This document shows positions 17,907 to 26,609 of a stretch of 64,000 bases of DNA, piece after piece. The notes under the pieces were generated by a model, which saw only the letters and a program-made list of their open reading frames with translations, was not told the origin of the DNA and searched no databases. Numbering within the stretch: position 1 is the first letter of the stretch; each line of letters starts with the position of its first letter. The stretch comes from Emticicia sp040253585 (GTDB taxonomy: Bacteria; Bacteroidota; Bacteroidia; Cytophagales; Spirosomataceae): contig NZ_JBELAU010000008.1 in NCBI RefSeq assembly GCF_040253585.1, positions 1-64,000 on the forward strand. The letters run 5' to 3'. The translations under genes and the position numbers were made by a program.

Positions 17907-20900
17907 TTAGAATGTTAAACTTAAACCAGCAGAAACTGTTCTGGCTTGTGGTACTGAGTTACGGTCGATACCTGGTGCTAAGTTTGAGTTACCATTTGAT
18001 GATGTCTCAGGGTCAGTACCAGAGTAGTTTGTAATCATAAAGGCATTTGTTACTTGAGCAAACACACGAGCATTAGTCAATTTAATTTTATTGATAAGGC
18101 TCGCTGGTATATTATAACCTAAAGCAATGTTACGACATTTAATGAAATCACCTTTCTCAACATTATTTGAGATTGGGAATGACGAACCATTCGAGATATT
18201 ATCGCCGTAAACAACTCTTGGCCATGAACCACCTTTGTTCGATTCAGTCCAACGGTCTAAGATGTCAGCTTCGTTATTCCAGAAACGTTGGTCATGTAAA
18301 CCAGCTTTTGTACCATTATATACATAAAAACCAGCAGCATAAATCAAACTAACCGATAAATCGAATTTTTTGTAGCTGAAGTTATTATCCCATCCACCAT
18401 ATACTTTCGGGATTGTATTGCCCATGATTTTAGAATCAGAAGCGGCTGTAATAGCTGGTGCAGTTGTTCCGTCAAGGAATGTCCAACGGCTTCTGCCAGT
18501 AGCTACTGCATGAGAATATTGCACTTCTTGTCCTTTACCATTTACATAAATACGTTGGCCATTTGCAGGATTCACTCCTCTTGTTTCAACTACATATAAA
18601 CTACCCAAAGAATATCCAACTCTTGTGATATTAGCTGTTTCTAATGATGTAACACCAAAGATGTCAGAGTTTCCTTCTGCCAATGCAGTAACTTCGTTTT
18701 TCTGAGTTGCAATGTTGAAAGTAGTATTCCATCTGAAAGCTTTATTGTTAATAATTGATGCGTTAACAGCAAATTCAAGTCCTTGATTATACATAGAGCC
18801 TACGTTTTTAGCAACTGAGTTTCCTGGTACACCCATTGAAGGAGCTAAAGGAGAGTTAAGAATTAATCCGTCAATATTGTTTTTGTAGTAAGTCAATTCT
18901 CCAGTGATTTTATCATTCAAGAAACCGAAGTTCAAACCAATATCTAATTTTGTACTTGTTTCCCATTTCAAATCAGGATTACCCGCTTGCGAGAAATATA
19001 AAGCAGGAGCAGCACCACCGTAGTTACCGAAACTGTATAAACTCAATGAAGCAAAATCACTGATACCAGCATTACCTACTTTACCATAACTTGTTCTAAG
19101 TTTCAAAGTAGAAATCTTATCGCCGAGAGCATCTTTAAAGAATGTTTCTTCTGAAAGATTCCAACCTGCCGAAAGACCATAGAAGTTACCAAATTTCTTA
19201 CCTGCTGCCAAAGCCGACAAGCCATCACGACGCAAACTTGCTGTGAAGTAATAACGTTTTGAGAAATCGTAAGTCAAACGACCAAAGTATGATTGGAAGC
19301 CATTCTCAGTCAAGAAATTAAAGGGAGGATTATTGTTTACTGTATAATCACCTTCGTAAGTATTAAAGAATGGGTCAGCTACTGTCTGACGAGACGCACT
19401 CCACATGTTACGCTTTGTATATTGTTGTTCAGTACCTATCGTAGCACCCACGGTGTGTTTTTCGGCAAATTTTTGGTTGTAGTTCAAATAATTTTGCCAT
19501 GTCCAACGTGTGCTTTTATAAAGATAGTTAGCCGCAATACCTTTAGCCGCAAAACCGTCACCGTGAATAGGATTATTGAAAGTACGAGAATCAACTGTTT
19601 GATTATCAATACCATAATCAGTACGGAACGACAAGTTTTTAGTAAAGTTATAAGTTGCATAAATATTCGACAAGAAACGGTCGCTTTGTGCAGTTGCTTT
19701 ATCTAAGTCTAACAATACAACTGGATTGTAGAAACCGCTACGGTCTTTGTTCAATAAGTTACCGGGGCTATTTGCCAATGCACCTGTTGTATTGATGTTA
19801 TACGAGCCATCTGGTAAAAATGCAGGAACGTTAGGAGCAGTTACCAAAGGAACACGACCTAAACCACCTGTATTGAAACTCGTTCCAGCCAAAGAGCCAC
19901 TATTTGGAGCAAAAGCATCTGATGAGCTATATGTTACGTTTGCACCAAAAATCAACTTTTCAGTTACGTTATGGCTGATATTCAAACGTGCATTTTTACG
20001 TTCAAAAGTATTCTTTTTCAAGAAACCTTCTTGATTTGTATAACCACCTGAAAAATAGTAAGATGATTTTGGAGTAGCTCCCGAAATATTGATATTATGA
20101 CTTTGTTGGAAACCCGTTTGGAAAACGTAGTCGTACCAGTTTGTATCATAAGGTTTACCATTCGGGTCTAAGTTTTCAAAATATAATGGACTGTAAGCTT
20201 GTCCAGCCAAAGTAGCTCTGTTTTGTTCAGCCTCGTTTTTCATCATGATGTACTCAGCACCATTCAATAAATCAAATGTTCTGTATGGCGTAGTCCAGCC
20301 AACGTTTGTATCATAAGTAATCGTTGATTTACCTGCTTTTCCTTTTCTGGTAGTGATAACCAATACACCATTAGCCGCACGTGAACCATAAATGGCAGTA
20401 GCAGCCGCATCTTTCAAGATGTCGATAGTTTCGATGTCGTTAGGATTGATGTCTGAAAGTGGATTTGATGCAATACCACCTGGCCCAGTAGCACCTGCAT
20501 CTTGTGAGAAAACGATAACTCCGTCAACTACTATTAATGGATAAGAACTCGAAGTGATTGAGTTGAAACCACGTACACGAATAACTGGTGGGTTGTTTAA
20601 TACCCCATTCGGAATACTGATGTTTACACCAGCTGCTTTACCCGAAAGTAATTGGTCGAATGATTGAGCAGGAATTGACTTAATGGCATCACCTTTGATG
20701 GTTGAAACCGCCGAAGTTACATCTTTACGGTTTTGTGTGCCGTAACCAACAACTACCAATTGCTCTAATTGAACGCCGTCGTTGGCAAGAGTAACGTTGA
20801 TAACTGATTTACCACCTACTGCAACCTCAGAAGATTGCATACCGATGAAACTGAAAATCAACGTTTCGTTGGCACTGGCATCAATAGCAAAATTGCCGTC

Positions 20901-21071
20901 GTTGTTTGTTTGTGTACCTCTTGTTGTACCTTTCACTTGTACTGATACACCTGGTAATGCGGACCCATCATCTGACGATGTTACTTTGCCAGTAACCCTT
21001 TTACTTTGTGCCAATACGGCCAAAGAAAAGAGTAATCCCAGCATACTAAGAAGTAGCTTTTTCTTCTTCAT
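17907..21071 (-). CDS. SusC/RagA TonB-linked outer membrane channel, locus 3
   Basis: This 1054-residue outer-membrane transporter pairs with the RagB-type lipoprotein. Signal peptide ends 'LAVLAQS'; a regulatory beta-sandwich (about 24-95), the TonB-box-like 'QLVVVGYGTQNRKDVTSA' and a plug with 'YPLIVVDGVI' follow, then the barrel ending 'TVSAGLSLTF'. The 'VVVGYGTQ' segment, absent in the other two channels here, is typical of the main SusC family. This locus is therefore of a different subgroup from loci 1 and 2 and was probably not derived from the same recent duplication. No hydrolases are linked. Confidence 0.95.
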   Translation of the reverse strand: MKKKKLLLSMLGLLFSLAVLAQSKRVTGKVTSSDDGSALPGVSVQVKGTTRGTQTNNDGNFAIDASANETLIFSFIGMQSSEVAVGGKSVINVTLANDGVQLEQLVVVGYGTQNRKDVTSAVSTIKGDAIKSIPAQSFDQLLSGKAAGVNISIPNGVLNNPPVIRVRGFNSITSSSYPLIVVDGVIVFSQDAGATGPGGIASNPLSDINPNDIETIDILKDAAATAIYGSRAANGVLVITTRKGKAGKSTITYDTNVGWTTPYRTFDLLNGAEYIMMKNEAEQNRATLAGQAYSPLYFENLDPNGKPYDTNWYDYVFQTGFQQSHNINISGATPKSSYYFSGGYTNQEGFLKKNTFERKNARLNISHNVTEKLIFGANVTYSSSDAFAPNSGSLAGTSFNTGGLGRVPLVTAPNVPAFLPDGSYNINTTGALANSPGNLLNKDRSGFYNPVVLLDLDKATAQSDRFLSNIYATYNFTKNLSFRTDYGIDNQTVDSRTFNNPIHGDGFAAKGIAANYLYKSTRWTWQNYLNYNQKFAEKHTVGATIGTEQQYTKRNMWSASRQTVADPFFNTYEGDYTVNNNPPFNFLTENGFQSYFGRLTYDFSKRYYFTASLRRDGLSALAAGKKFGNFYGLSAGWNLSEETFFKDALGDKISTLKLRTSYGKVGNAGISDFASLSLYSFGNYGGAAPALYFSQAGNPDLKWETSTKLDIGLNFGFLNDKITGELTYYKNNIDGLILNSPLAPSMGVPGNSVAKNVGSMYNQGLEFAVNASIINNKAFRWNTTFNIATQKNEVTALAEGNSDIFGVTSLETANITRVGYSLGSLYVVETRGVNPANGQRIYVNGKGQEVQYSHAVATGRSRWTFLDGTTAPAITAASDSKIMGNTIPKVYGGWDNNFSYKKFDLSVSLIYAAGFYVYNGTKAGLHDQRFWNNEADILDRWTESNKGGSWPRVVYGDNISNGSSFPISNNVEKGDFIKCRNIALGYNIPASLINKIKLTNARVFAQVTNAFMITNYSGTDPETSSNGNSNLAPGIDRNSVPQARTVSAGLSLTF

Positions 21072-21109
21072 TTAGTTTGTTGTTTTGGTTAATAAAAAAA
21101 ATACTAACA

Positions 21110-21117
21110 CAAAAATA
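21110..21117 (-). promoter_or_regulatory. Candidate -7 box of SusC/D locus 3
   Basis: On the minus strand TATTTTTG lies 39 bases before the ATG. As at loci 1 and 2 it is preceded by an AAAATA-type block. No -33 TTG is evident. Confidence 0.5.
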
Positions 21118-21420
21118 GGTACTATTTTAAATAATTATAATAATTAAATGATTTTTCTAATGAAAATCTAATATTGATTTGATATAATAATATAAAAAAA
21201 TTTATAATGCCTTGAACTTTTTAAAATTACAGAATAAAAAAAGGGCATTTAATAAAATTACAAAATAATTAAAAACAACTTGGAGAATATGCAAAATCAG
21301 ACTATTAGTAGAATAATGGAGGATGGGCCATAATAACGCCAGCTAACAAAGAATTGTTTCAATAAATTAGATACTTTTGCGTATTACACTTATTTATCCA
21401 TCTCAAAGAGTATTATTTAG
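21118..21420. other. AT-rich divergent spacer before the McrB gene
   Basis: No gene seen. On the plus strand TACTTTTG at 21372-21379 fits the -7 consensus for the McrB-type gene (42 bases before its ATG), with TTG at 21354-21356 rather close for a -33 element (15-base spacer). Confidence 0.5.
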
Positions 21421-22944
21421 ATGAGTAATCTGACTGAACAAAAAAATATACTTTCTAAGAAAATACAAGAAATCAACGACCGAGAGGCCTCTCTAAAATT
21501 CTTTGTGTTATTACAAGAGCTTATCGAAATTGCAAACGTTGACATCGACGACCCCCGTATTGCGTTTTCGGTCAGGAAAGATAAAGGCATCACGGCAAAC
21601 ATTAATTTTTATGCCGCTCTCAAACTTTACCGCCAAAGTGGCGTATGGCTCGAACTGATGTTTTTTAAGCGTGACCAAGCACTTTTCAATAAATTCAAAG
21701 AAGTAACGATTCAAACTAATTCCGATAGCTCCGATTTTATTACAGCAAAAATACCCTCTGAAAACAAACGCATTCTCGACGACACAAAAATTATGAGTGC
21801 TTGGCAACATTGCTTGGAAGAACTGAAAGCAACTGCCGCTTCGAGTAAGAAAAAAGAATCGCACAATCATTTCATGTATCAAATGGCCGAAAACGAAAGC
21901 CTTCGGAATGAGTTTTTCTGGGAAATTTCAAATTCCGATAGTGAAAAGAGCCATACCGAAGGGCTGACTCTATTACAAGAAGATGAACCTGCATACACAA
22001 AAAAATTCAACATTCCACTTAATCTTATATACGTAGGCCCGCCAGGAACTGGCAAAACTTACGAAGTTCAACAACTTGCTCAACAAGCTGACTCTCAATT
22101 TATCACTTTCCATCAATCGTATAGCTACGAAGAATTTATGGAAGGTATTCGCCCAATCAGCAAAAATGGACAAGTTATTTATGAAATCGTCAAAGGTGTT
22201 TTCTACAAATCTTGTTTGGCAGCTTTGCGAAAAGCTGGTTATCAATCATTTGGTGAATGTGAAAATGATTCTATTGAAAACAGAGAAGCAAATTTTAGAA
22301 ATGCAGGAAGCCAAATTTTGATAATTGACGAAATCAACCGTGCCAACATTTCAAAAGTTTTTGGAGAATTAATTACTCTCATCGAAGATAATAAAAGACT
22401 GGGAGCAAAAAATGAACTTTGGCTGACACTCCCCTACTCACAAGAAAAATTTGGAGTTCCTGCTAACTTGCATATTGTAGGCACAATGAACACCACCGAC
22501 CGCTCAATTGCTCTACTCGATTTGGCACTTCGCCGCCGTTTTGAGTTCAAAGAAATGAGTCCACAACTACATTTATTGCAAGATATTGAAGAAATAAACA
22601 TCGAGAAACTCATCAGTAAAATCAATCAACGAATTGAGTTTCTGATTGACCGTGAACATTGCATTGGTCACGCATATTTTATTCATTGTCAATCACTTAA
22701 CGATTTGTGCAAAGTTTTTTCTGGAAAAATTATACCATTATTACAAGAATATTTCAATAACGATTGGGAGAAAATCAGATTGGTAATCGGCAACGAAATC
22801 ATTTTGCGAGAAACCCTAAAAACAAAGCAAATTTTTGGGCAAGTACTGGATGAATTTGAAGATGAATCTTTCAGATATAGCATCAATCCAGATTTAGTTT
22901 CGGGGGAAATTGATAAAGAAGTTTTCTTGAGAATTTATCAGTAA
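21421..22944 (+). CDS. mcrB: McrB-type AAA+ NTPase (modification-dependent restriction)
   Basis: This 507-residue protein resembles McrB, the GTP-driven motor of McrBC systems that find methylated or otherwise modified DNA and bring in the McrC nuclease. The N-terminal 190 residues are a target-recognition region I cannot assign. The AAA+ core has Walker A 'GPPGTGKT' (206-213), Walker B 'ILIIDEINRA' (about 299-308), and the McrB signature 'GTMNTTDRSIALLDLALRRR' (about 354-373), in which McrB usually has MNTADRS. No mcrC follows; instead a palindromic element and an unrelated minus-strand gene. A McrC-type gene lies at 42255. Other AAA defence ATPases share parts of this motif set. Confidence 0.85.
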   Translation: MSNLTEQKNILSKKIQEINDREASLKFFVLLQELIEIANVDIDDPRIAFSVRKDKGITANINFYAALKLYRQSGVWLELMFFKRDQALFNKFKEVTIQTNSDSSDFITAKIPSENKRILDDTKIMSAWQHCLEELKATAASSKKKESHNHFMYQMAENESLRNEFFWEISNSDSEKSHTEGLTLLQEDEPAYTKKFNIPLNLIYVGPPGTGKTYEVQQLAQQADSQFITFHQSYSYEEFMEGIRPISKNGQVIYEIVKGVFYKSCLAALRKAGYQSFGECENDSIENREANFRNAGSQILIIDEINRANISKVFGELITLIEDNKRLGAKNELWLTLPYSQEKFGVPANLHIVGTMNTTDRSIALLDLALRRRFEFKEMSPQLHLLQDIEEINIEKLISKINQRIEFLIDREHCIGHAYFIHCQSLNDLCKVFSGKIIPLLQEYFNNDWEKIRLVIGNEIILRETLKTKQIFGQVLDEFEDESFRYSINPDLVSGEIDKEVFLRIYQ

Positions 22945-22966
22945 TGCCTCCTTGATTCTAAAACTT

Positions 22967-23122
22967 CCCCTCCTTATTTTCAAGGAGGGGTGGCAAAATT
23001 CTGACAAAGTCGAATTTTGACGGGGTGGTTTGCCCCAATTTTGAATATTTTTCAAAGATTTATAGACTACAACCACCCCGTCCGACTACCGTCAGGACAC
23101 CCCTCCTTGAAAAAAGGAGGGG
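22967..23122. repeat. Nested inverted-repeat element, 156 bp
   Basis: Two GC-rich hairpins of the form CCCCTCCTT...AAGGAGGGG (22967-22990 and 23100-23122) face each other in inverted orientation, and inner arms GACGGGGTGGTT (23019-23030) and AACCACCCCGTC (23071-23082) also pair. The whole block can fold into one large structure or two hairpins. It is much richer in GC than the surroundings. No coding sequence is inside. It looks like two mirrored copies of a small intergenic repeat; it may also terminate mcrB. Confidence 0.8.
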
Positions 23123-23248
23123 AAAATAACGAAAACTTAGAACCAATTTCTCCCTTCAGTTTCGCTCTTATAATGAAAAGAAACTTACGACATTAAGACC
23201 ATAACATACAATTTTTGGTACTTATGCGAAGCCGAAAGCACCAAAATA

Positions 23249-24265
23249 TCAACCAAAATGCCCTTTCACAATCGCCCAAATTTCGGAAAATGGTAAAGGT
23301 TTTACGCCATTTTTCTGATTCACGATGCTAATATTAGCGGCACGCTTCCAATGCCACATCAAATCACGATAGGCTCGCCATAAATAGTAACGAGGGTCAT
23401 AGATATGTCCAGGGTCCGAGCTTACGCCATTTAGCTCCATTATCCTAATATTTTTACCTTCATACAAATCTTCAATACTCGAAACTTTCATATCGAATCG
23501 ACCATAGAAGAAACCATCAAAGCCTTTTGCAACTTTCGTAAAAACGTCGTGTAATTGACTATTAATCAAATGATTAGCATTAACAAACTTCGTTCCTCGG
23601 CAATGATTCCCAATTGGTTCGAGTAGTCGATTTTCGCCCAAAGGTAGCACCTCTTGCATACTATTACCGAGCCTTTTTTGCAAGGCCTCTAACTGAAATC
23701 TTGCACGAGTACTCTCTAACACTAACTCTTCAATCGTAGATTTTCCATCGCCCGTAACACTCAAAAATTCTTTTAAGGTCAATGATGAAACTTTGCCGAC
23801 GGTCTCATTGGGCATACGGCTAAACAGAACGCCAAATTCTATCGAATAAGTAATAAATTCTTGAATCAAATAATCTGCATTAGCTGTCTCGTGATAAGCT
23901 CTCAGTTCAGTCTCAGAATGAATCTTGGCCACCGAATTACCACGCTCACCAACATTGGGTTTTCCGATAACTGGATATTGTAAGTTGTTATCTATCAATA
24001 GCTTAGGCAAAACCTCAAAATCAGTTCCGAATGGAATGAAAATTGTTTTAGCCAAATATTCAGGCGAAATATTTTTCATAATTTCGGTTTTATGTTCACC
24101 ATAAAACCCACCCGCTTCAATTCCAGGATTCACCGCCGTAAAGAAAGTCAATGACTTAGCCCTGATGGCCTGATAAATCCAGTACGGAGTCATTGGCAAA
24201 TAAAACAGCCACCACGGCCAATATTCATAATTGAAAACTTTTACAAAAAATAGAGGCATCCGCAT
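23249..24265 (-). CDS. ATP-grasp fold ligase-like protein
   Basis: This 338-residue protein appears to be an ATP-grasp enzyme, a family joining a carboxylate to an amine or thiol via an acyl-phosphate. The ATP-binding half shows 'QYPVIGKPNVGERGNSVAKI' and 'YLIQEFITYSIEFGVLFSRM'. The metal/ATP-binding end is 'RFDMKVSSIEDL...' with 'IRIMELNGVSSDPGHIYDP'. The aromatic N-terminus (about 1-35, 'YEYWPWWLFYLP') may associate with a membrane. It is the last gene of a run with DoxX- and YHS-type genes (27-base gap). D-Ala-D-Ala-ligase-like annotation is common for such proteins, but the substrate here is unknown. Confidence 0.75.
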   Translation of the reverse strand: MRMPLFFVKVFNYEYWPWWLFYLPMTPYWIYQAIRAKSLTFFTAVNPGIEAGGFYGEHKTEIMKNISPEYLAKTIFIPFGTDFEVLPKLLIDNNLQYPVIGKPNVGERGNSVAKIHSETELRAYHETANADYLIQEFITYSIEFGVLFSRMPNETVGKVSSLTLKEFLSVTGDGKSTIEELVLESTRARFQLEALQKRLGNSMQEVLPLGENRLLEPIGNHCRGTKFVNANHLINSQLHDVFTKVAKGFDGFFYGRFDMKVSSIEDLYEGKNIRIMELNGVSSDPGHIYDPRYYLWRAYRDLMWHWKRAANISIVNQKNGVKPLPFSEIWAIVKGHFG

Positions 24266-24292
24266 AATTTCTCACACAATTTATAGATAAAC

Positions 24293-24685
24293 TTATCTTT
24301 TACTAAACAAACCCGAAGCGAGATTAATTATTTTTAATCGTTCGTAAAATGCTACAATTAAACAACAAGCAAAAGTAAACAATGCCATATAAAATAATTG
24401 TCCGCCATCGTTTTTTACATCAATTCCTAAAATTGTAAGGTGAGAAATTATCGCACCTGCCATCACCCCCAAACCCATAACAGCCCCCATCCAAGCTGTT
24501 TTAGGAATAAGCAATAATATCGAGGCAATTAATTCTGCAATTCCAGAACCGATTCGTCCAAAAGGCTCAATGCCAAGCGTAGAAAAAATATAAACACTTT
24601 CGGGGTGTGCAGTAAATTTATAATAAAGTGTCTGCAACATAATGGCCGCAGCTATAATTCGAGCAACTAATTGTAATATTTTCAT
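24293..24685 (-). CDS. DoxX family membrane protein
   Basis: This 130-residue protein has four predicted membrane helices and the DoxX pattern: 'RIIAAAIMLQTLYYKFTAHPES' at the N-terminus, 'GIAELIASILLLIPKTAWMGA' in the middle, and 'GAIISHLTILGIDV' before the last helix. DoxX-type proteins are linked to quinone- or thiol-related redox functions, but mostly remain uncharacterised. The gene starts 28 bases after the YHS-domain gene and ends 27 bases before the ATP-grasp gene, so the three are probably co-transcribed. The call rests on helix pattern and short motifs. Confidence 0.85.
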   Translation of the reverse strand: MKILQLVARIIAAAIMLQTLYYKFTAHPESVYIFSTLGIEPFGRIGSGIAELIASILLLIPKTAWMGAVMGLGVMAGAIISHLTILGIDVKNDGGQLFYMALFTFACCLIVAFYERLKIINLASGLFSKR

Positions 24686-24713
24686 TTTTGAGGAAGGTCT
24701 AATAGTCGAAAAA

Positions 24714-25166
24714 TTATTTTAGCAGTTTTGGCCAATTGGCATCGGCTTGTTTTTTTAGTTTTGTTTCATCTTTGTTCCAATCATCAAGCGTATTAGAAAA
24801 GAAGTTTTTATAAAACAGATTCAATGTACCATTGACAATTTTATAGTTTTCGGGGTCAACCTCTACTTTTTCGCCTTTTGCACCCATTGCGTAAGCACAC
24901 CAACCGCCATAAGCTGGCTCATATTTAGCAGGATTTTTCTTAAAAGTTTCCAGATTGGCAGCCGATACAAACCTATAAGTAATACCAGCATTGGTATAAG
25001 CGATTTTTCCTTTTTGTGGTTTGCCTGAAAAATAGCTTACGGGGTCATAGCCACTGATGGCCACTCCTTTTTCAATTAAAAAGTGTTTCTGACGAAGTAC
25101 TGGGCTTACAGCATCTTGTGCAAATAGATTAAGTGATAATAAGAACAAAAAAGTTATTTTTTTCAT
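24714..25166 (-). CDS. Secreted YHS-domain protein
   Basis: This 150-residue exported protein carries a YHS-type domain, a small module often tied to metal (copper or iron) handling. A signal peptide ends near 'LNLFAQDA'. The domain starts 'GVAISGYDPVSYFSGKPQKG' and continues 'KNPAKYEPAYGGWCAYAMGA'. The frame runs further to 25214, but the ATG at 25166 gives a clear signal peptide and has a -7 box 24 bases upstream. It shares a transcript direction with DoxX and ATP-grasp genes. Metal binding is inferred from the family; the single Cys in 'GGWCAYAM' is the only cysteine seen. Confidence 0.85.
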   Translation of the reverse strand: MKKITFLFLLSLNLFAQDAVSPVLRQKHFLIEKGVAISGYDPVSYFSGKPQKGKIAYTNAGITYRFVSAANLETFKKNPAKYEPAYGGWCAYAMGAKGEKVEVDPENYKIVNGTLNLFYKNFFSNTLDDWNKDETKLKKQADANWPKLLK

Positions 25167-25189
25167 TGGAGTATGTTTGTTTTGTGAAG

Positions 25190-25197
25190 CAAAGGTA
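25190..25197 (-). promoter_or_regulatory. Candidate -7 box of the YHS-DoxX-ATP-grasp genes
   Basis: TACCTTTG on the minus strand, 24 bases before the chosen ATG; a TTTG lies 16 bases further upstream, slightly close for the -33 element. Confidence 0.45.
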
Positions 25198-25237
25198 GGG
25201 TGTCTCTGAAACACAAATTGTCGGGCAAATGACCAAT

Positions 25238-25858
25238 TTATATAAAAAACTTTATTGCTTGAATCAAAGCTAAACTGATAAAAACAAACGCCATCAAACG
25301 ATTGATTGAGTAATTTTTTAGAATTTTTCTTATTTGTAAATGATACAGATGCGTCAGTTGAGCAAAAACTACGAGTATGCCAAATGCCCCAACTCCAGTT
25401 CCTAAAACAAAAGCATATTTTGCAGATAAAGTATTGATAGAGAAATACTTACTTATATAAACAAGGCTAAAAAACCAAAAGGGCAAGAGTTGAGGATTGA
25501 GCATTCCGAGCGAAAAACCCTTCGCAAAATCAAAGTTTTTTGAGGTCTCAGTAATACCTTCTTCATCACTGTCTGCTTCTTTCTGAAAAAAATTATACAA
25601 GCCCAACGACAGAAATATTGGAATAATCAACAAATTTAGCCAGTCTATAATAGATTGATTTTGTTGCAAAAAAAGTAGGCCTTTTAAAGCAATAAAAGAA
25701 AAAATAAACTCAGGGATACTACCACCCAATGCCACCCAGACACCAGCCGAACGGCTTCGATTCAGCGTGGTTTGAATAACGGCCAGACTCACAGCACCAA
25801 TCTGAATTGAGCCAAGAAAACTAACCAATACAACTAATAAGAATAGTGCAAAATCCAT
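25238..25858 (-). CDS. LysE/RhtB-type amino-acid exporter
   Basis: This 206-residue inner-membrane protein has about six hydrophobic helices and matches the LysE/RhtB exporters, which move amino acids or related metabolites out of the cell. The N-terminal 'LFLLVVLVSFLGSIQIGAVS' helix and the following 'GVWVALGGSIPEFIFSFIAL' segment are typical; the strict 'PGP' motif of classical LysE is replaced by 'IGAV'. An acidic loop 'EADSDEEGITE' (about 95-105) separates the halves. It is 71 bases upstream of the YHS gene on the same strand but has its own and the YHS gene's own promoter candidates. The exported compound is unknown. Confidence 0.8.
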   Translation of the reverse strand: MDFALFLLVVLVSFLGSIQIGAVSLAVIQTTLNRSRSAGVWVALGGSIPEFIFSFIALKGLLFLQQNQSIIDWLNLLIIPIFLSLGLYNFFQKEADSDEEGITETSKNFDFAKGFSLGMLNPQLLPFWFFSLVYISKYFSINTLSAKYAFVLGTGVGAFGILVVFAQLTHLYHLQIRKILKNYSINRLMAFVFISLALIQAIKFFI

Positions 25859-25880
25859 CGTAAGAATAAGTTTGAAAACT

Positions 25881-25908
25881 CAAAGTTAAAGGTTTAGTTG
25901 GTAAACAA
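25881..25908 (-). promoter_or_regulatory. Candidate promoter of the LysE-type gene
   Basis: Minus-strand TTG (25908-25906), 17 bases, TAACTTTG (25888-25881), 23 bases before the ATG. Spacing is within the range described for Bacteroidota promoters. Confidence 0.5.
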
Positions 25909-25978
25909 AGGTCTGCAATCTGACACAATTTTTAAGATAGCATGCTAATTTTTGGTAAATTGCACAAAATTTTAAAAG

Positions 25979-26521
25979 ATGAGAAAACTCCAAATGGACG
26001 AACTCAACCGTTTGTCGGTTGAAGATTTTAAGGAAACCAGTAAAAATAACTTTTGTATCATTCTGGATGATATTAGAAGCATGAATAATGTAGGCTCGGC
26101 TTTCCGAACTGCTGATGCGTTTTTGGTAGAAAAAATTTATTTATGCGGCATAACGGCCACGCCTCCTCACCGAGAGATAGAAAAGACGGCTCTTGGCTCA
26201 ACTGAATCAGTAACTTGGGAATACCGAGAAAATGTAATTGAGCTGGTAAAAGAATTACAGGCCGAAGGCTACATAGTTTTAGCGGTTGAACAAGTAGAAA
26301 ATAGCTTAAAATTGAATAATTTCAAGCCAGAAAATGACCAAAAATATGCGTTTGTATTCGGACATGAGGTTTTTGGCGTAAACCAAGAAGTAGTAGAAAT
26401 AGCCAACAATTGCTTAGAAATTCCGCAATTCGGCACAAAACATTCATTGAATATATCGGTAACCGTCGGAATTATATGTTGGGATTTTGTGAGTAAAATG
26501 TACACGCCCACACACATCTAA
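25979..26521 (+). CDS. SpoU/TrmH family RNA 2'-O-methyltransferase
   Basis: This 180-residue protein belongs to the SPOUT superfamily, which methylates ribose 2'-OH groups in tRNA or rRNA using S-adenosylmethionine. The three SpoU motifs are visible: 'LDDIRSMNNVGSAFRTADAF' (about 28-47), 'YAFVFGHEVFGVNQEVVEIA' (about 122-141) and 'IPQFGTKHSLNISVTVGIIC' (about 148-167). It is short because it lacks the N-terminal RNA-binding extension of some relatives. A small palindrome TAGCATGCTA (25938-25947) precedes it. It ends at a strong terminator shared with convergent pheS. The exact RNA target cannot be read from sequence. Confidence 0.9.
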   Translation: MRKLQMDELNRLSVEDFKETSKNNFCIILDDIRSMNNVGSAFRTADAFLVEKIYLCGITATPPHREIEKTALGSTESVTWEYRENVIELVKELQAEGYIVLAVEQVENSLKLNNFKPENDQKYAFVFGHEVFGVNQEVVEIANNCLEIPQFGTKHSLNISVTVGIICWDFVSKMYTPTHI

Positions 26522-26540
26522 AGAGAAGCTTTTAGTAATA

Positions 26541-26587
26541 AACAAAAACGGTTAGTTTTCATAAATGAAAACTAACCGTTTTTGTTT
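26541..26587. terminator. Bidirectional terminator between SpoU gene and pheS
   Basis: A long near-perfect hairpin (AACGGTTAGTTTTCAT with its complement, 2-base loop) flanked by A-rich and T-rich arms on both sides, between two convergent genes. Confidence 0.9.
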
Positions 26588-26609
26588 AACTCACCTTTAG
26601 GGCTGGAGG

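Noticed and set aside
19293..19706. A 137-codon frame opposite the locus 3 SusC gene
   Set aside because: Antisense to a well-supported barrel-coding region, Cys/Ile/Val-rich with no domain or start signal.
21421..22944. Considered whether the McrB-type gene could be a MoxR-type chaperone ATPase
   Set aside because: The GTMNTTDRSIALLDLALRRR signature and the tyrosine-rich loop after Walker A (FHQSYSYEEF) fit McrB better than MoxR.
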